Positions 31,554 to 39,955 of a stretch of DNA of 64,000 nt are shown here, in pieces. Position 1 is the first letter of the stretch. Each line of letters starts with the position of its first letter. A program made the position numbers and the translations under genes. The DNA lies in contig NZ_VJVZ01000015.1 of assembly GCF_007097145.1 (NCBI RefSeq), positions 27,265-91,264 on the forward strand, read 5' to 3'. Origin of the DNA: Flavobacterium zepuense. GTDB taxonomy: Bacteria > Bacteroidota > Bacteroidia > Flavobacteriales > Flavobacteriaceae. The notes under the pieces were generated by a model. That model ran no database searches. It saw nothing but the letters and a program-made list of their open reading frames with translations, and had not been told where the DNA came from.

Positions 31554-32903
31554 ATGGAACTAAACCAAATACATAATGTCTATTTTATAGGAATTGGCGG
31601 CATAGGGATGAGTGCCCTGGCCCGCTATTTTAAATTTATAGGCAAAAATGTAGCGGGTTATGATAAAACGCCTACCCACCTTACTGATGAGCTCAAGGCC
31701 GAAGGTATGAGCATTCATTTTGATGATGCGGTAGAACTTATAGGTTTGGAGTTCCTTAATAAAGAAAATACACTGGTAGTGGTTACCCCGGCCGTGCCGC
31801 AAAGCCACCAGCAATGGAGGTATTTTACACAAACCGGCTTTGAGGTAAAAAAACGTGCCGAAGTACTGGGCATCATTACTAAAGATACGTTTTGCTTTGC
31901 TGTTGCGGGCACGCACGGTAAAACAACAACATCAAGCATACTGGGGCATATTTTGTATCAGAGCGGGGTAGATGTTACAGCCTTTTTGGGCGGTATTGTA
32001 GAGGGTTACAACTCTAACGTAATTGGCAGCGGCAAAACGGTTACCGTGGCCGAGGCCGATGAGTTTGACAGGTCGTTTTTACACCTGCACCCCAATATTG
32101 CCTGTATAACATCTATGGATGCTGACCACCTGGATATCTATGGCGATACGGCTTCGATAGAGGCGTCGTTCAGGGAGTTTGCCGGTAAGGTAGAAGATAA
32201 GGAACATTTGTTCGTAACAGAAGGGCTCCCGCTGAAGGGAATAACCGTGGGGGTTAACAGCGGGCAGTTCTCTGCAGAGAACATCAGGATAGAAAACGGC
32301 TGGTATGTTTTTGATGCCGCCACACCGGGCGAAACAATTACAGGTTTGCGTTTTGGGCTGCCGGGAAGGCATAACCTTACTAACGCCATGCTGGCACTTG
32401 CGATGGCTAAAACCTATGGCGTTGCATCGGGCGATATTGCTAAGGCACTGGAGTCGTTCCAGGGGGTTAGGCGCAGGTTTTCGTACCAGGTTAAAAAAGA
32501 AGGTTTGGTGTATATAGATGATTATGCACACCACCCTACAGAGATCGATGCAGTATACCAGGCGGTTACAGAACTGTATCCGGGCCAAAAGGTACTGGCT
32601 ATATTTCAGCCGCATTTGTACAGCCGCACCCGCGATTTTGCCGATGGCTTTGCCAGGAGCCTGTCGCAATTTGAAAATGTTGCACTGCTGGATATTTACC
32701 CGGCGCGCGAGCTGCCTATTGAGGGTATTACCGGCAAATGGCTGTTTGATAAGATAGAAAACCCTAACAAAAAGTTTATAACAAAAGCTGATGTTACGGG
32801 GTTGTTAAAAGTTACCGATGCCACCGTTATTGTAACAATTGGCGCCGGCGATATTGGCGAAATGGTACCTCAAATTAAAGTCGTTTTAGATGAAAAAAAT
32901 TAA
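31554..32903 (+). CDS. murC: UDP-MurNAc L-alanine ligase MurC
   Basis: The protein has 449 residues. MurC adds L-alanine to UDP-MurNAc, the first stem residue. The N-terminal FIGIGGIGMSALA, the ATP loop GTHGKTTTSS, EADEFDRSFL, and IDDYAHHPTEI are signature segments. Its end overlaps ftsQ by 14 bases. Confidence 0.96.
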   Translation: MELNQIHNVYFIGIGGIGMSALARYFKFIGKNVAGYDKTPTHLTDELKAEGMSIHFDDAVELIGLEFLNKENTLVVVTPAVPQSHQQWRYFTQTGFEVKKRAEVLGIITKDTFCFAVAGTHGKTTTSSILGHILYQSGVDVTAFLGGIVEGYNSNVIGSGKTVTVAEADEFDRSFLHLHPNIACITSMDADHLDIYGDTASIEASFREFAGKVEDKEHLFVTEGLPLKGITVGVNSGQFSAENIRIENGWYVFDAATPGETITGLRFGLPGRHNLTNAMLALAMAKTYGVASGDIAKALESFQGVRRRFSYQVKKEGLVYIDDYAHHPTEIDAVYQAVTELYPGQKVLAIFQPHLYSRTRDFADGFARSLSQFENVALLDIYPARELPIEGITGKWLFDKIENPNKKFITKADVTGLLKVTDATVIVTIGAGDIGEMVPQIKVVLDEKN

Positions 32904-33612
32904 CTGGAACAACATAAGATTAGCGCTTATTTTATGCGTGGTGGTTTTCCTTTATTCGTTCTCATCAAAACGCAATGCAGAGAGGATGATTAAAACCACC
33001 GATGTGGAATTTGCTGATAGTGAGAATTATATTACGAAAGATATAGTTAATAAGTTGTTGATACAAAATTTTGACGCTACCACGGGTATTCAAAAAGTTA
33101 AATTAGATTTGAATAAGGTGGAAAAAAGTATCGATAAAAACCCTATGGTCGAAAGAGCAGAGGTTTATGCTACAATAGACGGAAAATTAAAGGCCGTTGT
33201 AGTACAGCGAAAACCCATTGCAAGAATTTTTGAGGGTTCGCAATCGTATTACCTGGATCAGCGCGGAGGCAAAATGCCGCTGTCTGATCACGAAACGGCA
33301 AGGGTGCCCATAGTAACGGGCGACATTGCTAAAGTAGATGCTAAGAAGTTGCAACAATTGCTGGGTTACATTTATGATGATGCCTTTTTGCGCAAAAACA
33401 TCATAGGCATATCGGTAACATCATACGGGGCAATAGCAATGCAAAGCAGGGGGTATGATTATGAGATCATGTTTGGCGGCCCGATAAATATCGACAGGAA
33501 GTTTAAAAATTATAAAGCATTCCTCCAGGATGCTGTAAGAGATACATTGATTACAAATTACAAAACAATTAACCTGAAGTTTACGCAACAGGTAGTGTGC
33601 ACCAAAAAATAG
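32890..33612 (+). CDS. ftsQ: Cell division protein FtsQ
   Basis: The protein has 240 residues: one N-terminal membrane segment (IRLALILCVVVFLYSFS), then a POTRA-like region (NKVEKSIDKNPMVERAEVYA) and an FtsQ beta domain (VVQRKPIARIFEGSQSYYLD). FtsQ is a periplasmic scaffold of the divisome. Position and topology support the call; sequence similarity to model FtsQ is modest. Confidence 0.9.
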   Translation: MKKINWNNIRLALILCVVVFLYSFSSKRNAERMIKTTDVEFADSENYITKDIVNKLLIQNFDATTGIQKVKLDLNKVEKSIDKNPMVERAEVYATIDGKLKAVVVQRKPIARIFEGSQSYYLDQRGGKMPLSDHETARVPIVTGDIAKVDAKKLQQLLGYIYDDAFLRKNIIGISVTSYGAIAMQSRGYDYEIMFGGPINIDRKFKNYKAFLQDAVRDTLITNYKTINLKFTQQVVCTKK

Positions 33613-33616
33613 AGTT

Positions 33617-35029
33617 ATGGAAAAAGACAGCATTGCAGTTGGTTTAGATATCGGGACAACAAAGATCGTTGTCATGATAGGCAAAAAAAATGAGTACGGG
33701 AAACTGGAGATCCTTGGCGTTGGTAAATCTAAAAGCCTTGGTGTGGCAAGGGGTGTTGTAAACAACATTACCCAAACCATACAATCTATCCAGGATGCTA
33801 TACAAGAGGCAGAGTCTAATTCAGGCTATAAGATAAACGATGTTGTTGTGGGCATTGCCGGGCAGCACATACGCAGTATTCAGCACAGCGATTACATCAG
33901 CAGGAACAATCCGGAAGAGGTAATTGGCGATGCCGATATTGATATGCTTATCAACCAGGTGCACAAACTGGCCATGTTGCCGGGCGAGGAGATCATCCAC
34001 GTCCTGCCGCAGGAATTTAAAATTGATGGTCAAAACGAAATCAAAGAGCCAATAGGCATGTACGGCGGCAGACTGGAGAGCAGCTTTCATGTAGTAGTGG
34101 GGCAGGCATCATCCATCCGTAATGTGGGCCGTTGCATTAAAAGTTCGGGCTTAGACCTTTCTGGCCTAACGCTGGAGCCTTTGGCATCTGCCGATGCGGT
34201 ACTAAGCCAGGAAGAAAAAGAGGCCGGTGTAGCGCTTATCGATATAGGTGGCGGTACTACAGACCTTGCCATATTTAAAGACGGCATCATCCGCCATACG
34301 GCAGTAATACCTTTTGGTGGTAACGTTATTACCGAGGATATTAAAGAAGGATGCTCTATTATAGAAAAACAGGCAGAACTGCTTAAAGTAAAATTCGGTT
34401 CGGCATGGCCGGGCGAAAACAAGGATAACGAAATTGTTTCTATTCCTGGTTTACGAGGCAGGGAGCCAAAAGAAATATCGCTTAAAAACCTTTCTAAAAT
34501 TATACACGCCCGCGTGGTAGAGATTATAGAGCAGGTTTTTGCCGAGATTAAAGCGTATGGCCATGAAGACCCGCGCAAAAAACTTATTGCAGGTATAGTG
34601 CTTACAGGTGGTGGTGCACAGCTACAGCACATTAAACAGCTTGTAGAGTACATTACCGGTATGGATACCCGTATAGGCTATCCTAACGAGCATCTGGCAG
34701 GCAACAGCAATGAGGAGATATCAAGCCCGCTTTATGCTACGGCAGTAGGCTTGGTTATGAACAGCCTTCGCAACAATACCCACAGTGCTACACCGCTTGT
34801 AGAGTTGCAAAAACCTGCGGCACCGCAGCCTATAGTCAGGCAGCAGCCGGTGGTTAACGTGGTTGCCCCAACGCCGGAGCCCGTTTATGAAGAAGAAGAA
34901 ATGGAGACCGTTGCCGTAAAACAGCCTGTTAAGGCGGCAACACAGGAATCGACCGAGAAGAAAGTTAAAAGGTCGTTTTTTGATAAGTATATAGATAAGA
35001 TTAAAGATTTTTTAGATAACGCAGAATAA
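33617..35029 (+). CDS. ftsA: Cell division protein FtsA
   Basis: The protein has 470 residues. FtsA is an actin-like ATPase that tethers FtsZ to the membrane. GLDIGTTKIVVMIG (phosphate 1), ALIDIGGGTTDLAIF (phosphate 2) and GIVLTGGGAQL (adenosine) are seen, with the 1C domain between them. A Pro-rich linker of about 60 residues leads to a final amphipathic helix KRSFFDKYIDKIKDFLDN, the expected membrane-targeting sequence. Confidence 0.96.
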   Translation: MEKDSIAVGLDIGTTKIVVMIGKKNEYGKLEILGVGKSKSLGVARGVVNNITQTIQSIQDAIQEAESNSGYKINDVVVGIAGQHIRSIQHSDYISRNNPEEVIGDADIDMLINQVHKLAMLPGEEIIHVLPQEFKIDGQNEIKEPIGMYGGRLESSFHVVVGQASSIRNVGRCIKSSGLDLSGLTLEPLASADAVLSQEEKEAGVALIDIGGGTTDLAIFKDGIIRHTAVIPFGGNVITEDIKEGCSIIEKQAELLKVKFGSAWPGENKDNEIVSIPGLRGREPKEISLKNLSKIIHARVVEIIEQVFAEIKAYGHEDPRKKLIAGIVLTGGGAQLQHIKQLVEYITGMDTRIGYPNEHLAGNSNEEISSPLYATAVGLVMNSLRNNTHSATPLVELQKPAAPQPIVRQQPVVNVVAPTPEPVYEEEEMETVAVKQPVKAATQESTEKKVKRSFFDKYIDKIKDFLDNAE

Positions 35030-35042
35030 AAACCCGGGGATT

Positions 35043-36998
35043 ATGATGAACTCAGAATTTGGAAGCATTTCGTTTGATTTACCCAAAAACCAGTCAAACG
35101 TTATCAAGGTAATAGGTGTAGGCGGTGGCGGAAGCAACGCTATAAACCACATGTTTAAACAGGGAATTAAAGGCGTAGACTTTGTAGTTTGTAATACAGA
35201 TGCACAGGCTTTGCAAAACAGCCCGGTACCCAACAAGATACAGTTAGGCTTAAACCTTACTGAAGGCCTTGGCGCAGGTGCAAACCCGGAGGTAGGGCAG
35301 CAAAGTGCATTAGAGAGCATAGAAGAAATAGAAAAAATGCTGGATACCAATACCAAGATGTTATTTATAACAGCAGGTATGGGTGGCGGTACCGGTACCG
35401 GTGCAGCCCCGGTATTGGCGCAGCTTGCCAGGGAAAGGGATATCCTTACCGTAGGTATCGTTACCATACCTTTTCAGTTTGAAGGTAAGGTAAGGAGCGA
35501 TCAGGCATTGGCCGGTGTAGAGCGTTTAAGAAAACAGGTAGACTCGCTTATTGTTATCAATAACAACAAGCTTAGGGAGGTATATGGTAACCTTGGCTTT
35601 AAAGCCGGTTTCTCTAAAGCCGATGAAGTGTTGGCAACAGCCTCTCGCGGTATTGCAGAGGTTATTACACACCACTATACCCAGAATATCGACTTAAAAG
35701 ATGCTAAAACGGTACTTTCTAACAGCGGTACAGCCATAATGGGGTCGGCAACGGCTTCCGGCGATAACCGTGCAAAAGATGCCATTATCAATGCATTAGA
35801 CTCTCCGTTATTAAACGATAACAAAATAACAGGCGCTAAAAACGTACTGTTACTAATTGTGTCGGGTACTACAGAGATCACTATAGACGAAATAGGAGAG
35901 ATCAATGATCATATCCAGTCGGAGGCAGGTTACAACGCAAACATCATTATGGGTGTGGGCGAAGACGAAAGCCTGGGCGACGCTGTTGCGGTTACTATTA
36001 TTGCCACAGGCTTTAATGTAGAGCAGCAAAACGAGATTGTGAACACTGAGCCTAAAAAGATCGTACACGCACTGGAGGAAGACCAGAAAATGATGCGCGA
36101 CCTTACACAAAGGCCTCTTGTTCCTTCATTTGATTTTTCGCTTCCGCAGGAACGCAAACAGGAGGTTACCCCTGAAGCACCGGCTGTTGAAGAAAAAATA
36201 GTATTTACGCTTGAGGAGGAAGTAACCGAAAAAAAGCCAATAGCTGAAGCGGATGCCCTGCCCACTTCAGAGTATATAAACAGCCTTGATGTGTTTTTCG
36301 AGATTGTTTCGCCTGCTAAGCCGGTGGTGCCCGTGCACGTGCCTGTTATTAAGGATGTAAGGGAAATAGAAGTTAAGGAGCCTGAGTTTGTTATTGTAGA
36401 CAAGCAGGAGGAGCAGTTTACTTTTTCGTTTGATTTATCTGTAGATAATGTTAAGAGCGAGGAGAAATTAATGTTTAACCTTACCGATGAAACCCGTAAT
36501 ATAAGAGTGCAGGAGCCTGTGCAGGTTGTGCCTGTAACAGAACTTAACGAAACCGGTGTTATACGTTACTCGCTTGAGGAATACCTTGAAAAAGAGAACG
36601 AACTGCTGGACTCTAAACCTGTAGCCCCGGTTAAAGAAGAGCCTGCCGAGTTAAGGTTTACCCTTAAACAATCGGTAGAGCCTATACAGCCGGTACAGCC
36701 GGCGCCTAAACCTGCCCCTGTAGAAAATGTATCGCCAATGGATATGACTATTGAAGATACGCTTCGCCTAAGGGCCGAAGAGCGCAGGAGGAAAATGAAA
36801 GATTTTAACCACAAGTTCCACAACAACGCATCTAAAGTAGATGAGTACGAAAGGGAACCTGCGTATAAAAGGATGGGGATAGACCTTCATGATTCCCGCA
36901 TAGACAACAGTAAATCCCGCTTGTCTTTAGGAACCGATAGTAACGACGACCTACAGTTGCGTTCTAACAATTCGTTCCTGCATGACAATGTAGATTAA
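35043..36998 (+). CDS. ftsZ: Cell division protein FtsZ with long C-terminal extension
   Basis: The protein has 651 residues against about 380-400 in model bacteria. The GTPase core (about residues 15-330) is standard: VIGVGGGGSNAINHM, tubulin signature GGGTGTG (114-120) and a T7-loop region. An acidic, Pro/Val/Glu-rich linker of about 230 residues follows, then EREPAYKRMGIDL, which looks like the conserved tail peptide that binds FtsA, and a further tail of about 33 residues. FtsZ polymerises into the Z-ring. Two adjacent ATG codons (35043, 35046) can serve as start. Confidence 0.96.
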   Translation: MMNSEFGSISFDLPKNQSNVIKVIGVGGGGSNAINHMFKQGIKGVDFVVCNTDAQALQNSPVPNKIQLGLNLTEGLGAGANPEVGQQSALESIEEIEKMLDTNTKMLFITAGMGGGTGTGAAPVLAQLARERDILTVGIVTIPFQFEGKVRSDQALAGVERLRKQVDSLIVINNNKLREVYGNLGFKAGFSKADEVLATASRGIAEVITHHYTQNIDLKDAKTVLSNSGTAIMGSATASGDNRAKDAIINALDSPLLNDNKITGAKNVLLLIVSGTTEITIDEIGEINDHIQSEAGYNANIIMGVGEDESLGDAVAVTIIATGFNVEQQNEIVNTEPKKIVHALEEDQKMMRDLTQRPLVPSFDFSLPQERKQEVTPEAPAVEEKIVFTLEEEVTEKKPIAEADALPTSEYINSLDVFFEIVSPAKPVVPVHVPVIKDVREIEVKEPEFVIVDKQEEQFTFSFDLSVDNVKSEEKLMFNLTDETRNIRVQEPVQVVPVTELNETGVIRYSLEEYLEKENELLDSKPVAPVKEEPAELRFTLKQSVEPIQPVQPAPKPAPVENVSPMDMTIEDTLRLRAEERRRKMKDFNHKFHNNASKVDEYEREPAYKRMGIDLHDSRIDNSKSRLSLGTDSNDDLQLRSNNSFLHDNVD

Positions 36999-37020
36999 CT
37001 AACCCAACAAATGTGAACCT

Positions 37021-37058
37021 TAACCCGAAAATGCTATGTATTTTCGGGTTATTTTTTT
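37021..37058 (+). terminator. Terminator at the end of the dcw cluster
   Basis: Perfect 12-bp stem TAACCCGAAAAT (37021-37032) / ATTTTCGGGTTA (37040-37051) with a 7-base loop and seven T (37052-37058). It lies 22 bases after the ftsZ stop. Confidence 0.92.
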
Positions 37059-37087
37059 ATCTTCGCTGGCACATTTAAAACTACACT

Positions 37088-37537
37088 ATGAGTTTGCAAA
37101 ATGATATTATGGAGGCCATAAAAACGGCCATGAGAGCAAAAGATACAGTTTCTTTAGAGTCGTTAAGGGCTGTAAAATCGGCTATATTGTTGGCGCAGAC
37201 CGAGACAGGCGCTAAAGAAGAAATATCTGAAGAAGAAGAAGTAAAGCTGTTGCAGCGTTTGGTAAAACAGCGTAAAGACAGTGCTAAGATATATATTGAG
37301 CAGGGCCGCCAGGACCTTGCCGACCCGGAACTGGAGCAGGCCGCGGTTATTGAGAAATTCCTTCCGGCACAGCTAACCGAAGAAGAGGTAGAAGCAGTGG
37401 TTAAAAAGATAATAGCCGATAACGGCTTTAGCGGCATGGCCGATATGGGCAAAGTTATGGGTATAGCCAGCAAAGAACTTGCCGGCAGCGCCGATGGCAA
37501 AACCATATCTACGGTAGTTAAGAAATCGCTAACATAG
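37088..37537 (+). CDS. GatB/YqeY domain protein
   Basis: The protein has 149 residues and no signal peptide. It matches the YqeY family: MSLQNDIMEAIKTAMRAKD, LRAVKSAILLAQTE, and the C-terminal GMADMGKVMGIASKELAG, a region related to the tRNA-binding tail of GatB. A role in tRNA handling is suspected but not known. A near-consensus -7 box (TATCTTCG, 37058-37065) overlaps the end of the ftsZ terminator, so it probably has its own promoter. Confidence 0.92.
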   Translation: MSLQNDIMEAIKTAMRAKDTVSLESLRAVKSAILLAQTETGAKEEISEEEEVKLLQRLVKQRKDSAKIYIEQGRQDLADPELEQAAVIEKFLPAQLTEEEVEAVVKKIIADNGFSGMADMGKVMGIASKELAGSADGKTISTVVKKSLT

Positions 37538-37541
37538 TAAA

Positions 37542-37617
37542 GTTTCGGGTTTCAGGTTTAAAGTTTCAGGTTGCAGTGCAGAACGGTAAAAAGAACTTTA
37601 AACCTGAAACCTGAAAC
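37542..37617. repeat. Long inverted repeat ahead of tRNA-Arg
   Basis: The arms at 37542-37566 (GTTTCGGGTTTCAGGTTTAA...) and 37593-37617 (GAACTTTAAACCTGAAACC...) pair in 23 of 25 positions, with a 26-base loop. No T-run follows on the plus strand. It looks like a dispersed GTTTCAGGTTTCAGG-type repeat, not part of the tRNA gene. Confidence 0.7.
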
Positions 37618-37627
37618 AAAATATTTT

Positions 37628-37701
37628 GGCTGCGTAGTTCAACTGGATAGAATATCAGATTTCGGCTCTGAGGGTTGGGGGTTCGAACCCCTCCGCAGTC
37701 A
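37628..37701 (+). tRNA. tRNA-Arg (anticodon TCG)
   Basis: The 74 bases fold into a full cloverleaf: acceptor GGCTGCG / CGCAGTC with one G-T pair, D stem GTTC/GAAT, anticodon stem TCAGA/TCTGA with loop TTTCGGC (anticodon TCG, reading CGA), a 5-base variable loop, and T arm GGGGG-TTCGAAC-CCCTC. The discriminator is A and CCA is not encoded. Confidence 0.92.
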
Positions 37702-37704
37702 CAT

Positions 37705-37732
37705 AAGCGTAACTTTAGGGTTGCGCTTTTTT
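37705..37732 (+). terminator. tRNA-Arg terminator
   Basis: Stem AAGCGTAAC (37705-37713) / GTTGCGCTT (37720-37728) with one G-T pair and a T-run, directly behind the tRNA. Confidence 0.75.
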
Positions 37733-37849
37733 GTTTTATGTCGGCTTCTTATTGGATTTTAGTTTAAGGCTCTAACCAAAATCATTGTAAAGGCATATCA
37801 CTTCACTATTTCTTAACCGCTAATTAATACGCATTTTTTATAAGAGGTT

Positions 37850-37857
37850 TAAGTTTG
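37850..37857 (+). promoter_or_regulatory. Candidate -7 element of the cytochrome c peroxidase gene
   Basis: TAAGTTTG (TAnnTTTG match) 18 bases ahead of the ATG at 37876. The close spacing means a very short leader. Confidence 0.45.
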
Positions 37858-37875
37858 CGCAAAACGCGAACTAAC

Positions 37876-39705
37876 ATGTCTTTTCAATACTTAAAGGCTG
37901 CTTCACTGGCATTGGTGCTTGGTGTGGCTGCTACAATTTCCTATTCCTTTAAAGATAACGGGCAGTACACCACTACAGGAGTCATCAGTAATTATAGCCA
38001 TGACCTGAATAAAGCCGTTGCCAGCCTTGATGCCACGGCCGATGCCCTTCAGCGCGGTAAGGTTACCATAGATTCCCTTCAAAGATCGATCATTGCAACA
38101 AGGCTCAGCTACAAGAAAATTGAGTTTTACCTTGCCTTTCATTACCCGGATTATGTAAAAGGCAAGCTTAATGGTGCCCCGCTTATGCAAATTGAAAAAG
38201 AAGGCACCCAGCCCAAAGTGGTAGTGCCCGAAGGCATGCAGGTTTTAGATGAACTTATATTCTCTGATGAGGCTGAAGCTGAGAAAGTACAAATTGCAGG
38301 GCTTGCAAAAAAACTGCACAATGCCTACCGCCTTATGTTCGCCGAATTTGATAACAACAAACAAGCGGGCCAATACGGCATTACGGCCATGAGGCTGCAA
38401 TTGGTGCGCATCTTTACAATGGGCATTACGGGGTTTGATACGCCGGGTTCGGTTAATGGGTTGCAGGAAACCAAGGCATCATTAGAAGGCATGCAACATT
38501 ATTTTGAAGAATATTACAAAGGTGCCAGCCCAAGAGCAGTTACTCTTTTTGCCGGGGCTACAAGCCATCTTGATAAATCTACCTCTTTTGATGATTTTGA
38601 CAGGATTGGCTTCTTTAAAACCTACTTAGACCCACTATATAAGGAGTTGGGTACGTTAGAAAGTAATACTGCTTCAGAATACCTGCAGCAAAGCACCGCA
38701 TGGAATTTGGGCAGCACCTCAATCTTTGGGCAGGACTTTTTAAATCCGTACTACTTTTCAGAACTTAAAGAAGGGGAGGATAGCGCCGAACTCCGTGCTT
38801 TGGGCAAAACCCTGTTCTTCGACCCGCAAATCAGTAACGATGGCAAGGTAAGCTGTGCCAGTTGCCACGATCCATCAAAAGCCTATAGCGATGGTGTGCC
38901 TAAATCAATTAGCAATATGCAGGGCAAGACTGTGTTGCGCAACGCGCCCACGCTCCTAAACGCCGTATATGCCGACCGTTATTTTTACGATCTGCGCGCC
39001 TTTACCCTGGAGCAACAGGCTGAACATGTTATCTTTAATAAAGATGAATTTAATACAGCCTACGCCGCCATCCTTAAAAAGCTGAAGGACAGTCCACAAT
39101 ACTCGGTAAAGTTTAAGTCGGTTTTTGGTAAGAACGGACTCAACAGGGAAAATTTCTCTAAGGCACTGGCATCGTATGTGCTGTCGCTCAGATCGTTTAA
39201 CAGCGAGTTTGATAAATACATGCGTGGCGAAATTGCCACCATAGCCCCCGAGGTTAAACGTGGCTTTAACCTGTTTGCAGGTAAGGCGGCTTGTGCTACC
39301 TGCCACTATTCGCCTACGTTTGCGGGGCTTGTACCTCCTTTATATAATGAGAACGAGAGCGAGATACTAGGCATTCTTACCGACCCTAATGCCAAACGTC
39401 CGCAGCTTGATGCTGATAACGGCAGGGTTGATAACGAAGTGTTTACAGAGTATGCCTGGATATATGAAAAGTCGTTTAAAACTACAACAGTAAGAAACTC
39501 AGCCCTTACAGCACCTTACTTTCATAATGGGGCATTCAGGACTTTAGAAGAAGTAGTGGAGTTTTACAACAAAGGTGGTGGCGATGGTTACGGGCTTACC
39601 GTTAAAAACCAAACGCTTCCGTTTGATTCGCTTAACCTTACCGAGCAGGAAATGAAAGACATTGTAGCCTTCATGAAATCGTTAACCGATGCGCCTTCGT
39701 ATTAG
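37876..39705 (+). CDS. Di-haem cytochrome c peroxidase with long N-terminal helical domain
   Basis: The protein has 609 residues from the ATG at 37876 (a TTG lies seven codons before). An N-terminal hydrophobic segment (SLALVLGVAATISYSF) should export it. About 280 mostly helical residues follow that are absent from classic peroxidases; they loosely recall imelysin-like domains (tentative). The C-terminal part is a CCP/MauG di-haem peroxidase with haem sites C327-A-S-C330-H331 and C473-A-T-C476-H477 and LFFDPQISNDGKVSCASC. It should reduce hydrogen peroxide in the periplasm with electrons from cytochromes, or oxidise another substrate as MauG does. Confidence 0.9.
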   Translation: MSFQYLKAASLALVLGVAATISYSFKDNGQYTTTGVISNYSHDLNKAVASLDATADALQRGKVTIDSLQRSIIATRLSYKKIEFYLAFHYPDYVKGKLNGAPLMQIEKEGTQPKVVVPEGMQVLDELIFSDEAEAEKVQIAGLAKKLHNAYRLMFAEFDNNKQAGQYGITAMRLQLVRIFTMGITGFDTPGSVNGLQETKASLEGMQHYFEEYYKGASPRAVTLFAGATSHLDKSTSFDDFDRIGFFKTYLDPLYKELGTLESNTASEYLQQSTAWNLGSTSIFGQDFLNPYYFSELKEGEDSAELRALGKTLFFDPQISNDGKVSCASCHDPSKAYSDGVPKSISNMQGKTVLRNAPTLLNAVYADRYFYDLRAFTLEQQAEHVIFNKDEFNTAYAAILKKLKDSPQYSVKFKSVFGKNGLNRENFSKALASYVLSLRSFNSEFDKYMRGEIATIAPEVKRGFNLFAGKAACATCHYSPTFAGLVPPLYNENESEILGILTDPNAKRPQLDADNGRVDNEVFTEYAWIYEKSFKTTTVRNSALTAPYFHNGAFRTLEEVVEFYNKGGGDGYGLTVKNQTLPFDSLNLTEQEMKDIVAFMKSLTDAPSY

Positions 39706-39840
39706 TGGCAGGGATTGCCGATAAGGTTTTCGCATGGCAGTCAGCGATTTAAAAAATCGGGTTTAGTAAAACTTTAAATCGGTGTTTGGCTAACGTTATC
39801 AATAAAAAAATTAAGGGCAGTTTTGGGTAACATGGGGTTA

Positions 39841-39857
39841 ATATTTCACTTTTAGAG
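39841..39857. repeat. Third, partial copy of the ATATTTCACTTTT repeat
   Basis: ATATTTCACTTTTAGAG matches the first 13 bases of the direct repeat at 19598 and 19672, in the same orientation. It sits in the gap between the peroxidase and the PhoX-like gene, which otherwise holds only a -7 box. Confidence 0.4.
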
Positions 39858-39915
39858 TTACAATTCTTTAATTATTCTTTAAACCGTGCTTAAGGAGCAG
39901 GCATATTTTTCAAAT

Positions 39916-39923
39916 TACTTTTG
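39916..39923 (+). promoter_or_regulatory. Candidate -7 element of the PhoX-like gene
   Basis: TACTTTTG (TAnnTTTG match) 32 bases ahead of the ATG at 39956. Confidence 0.45.
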
Positions 39924-39955
39924 GCGTACTGAAATTTACAAAACAAAGACTAATT

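Noticed and set aside
32079..32669. 196-codon minus-strand frame inside murC
   Set aside because: Antisense to well-conserved MurC motifs; composition is random-like.
34087..34653. 188-codon minus-strand frame inside ftsA
   Set aside because: Antisense to the FtsA ATPase core; Ser/Pro-rich product typical of shadow frames.
37571..37762. 63-codon plus-strand frame over tRNA-Arg
   Set aside because: It runs through an inverted repeat and the tRNA cloverleaf; the tRNA explains the sequence.
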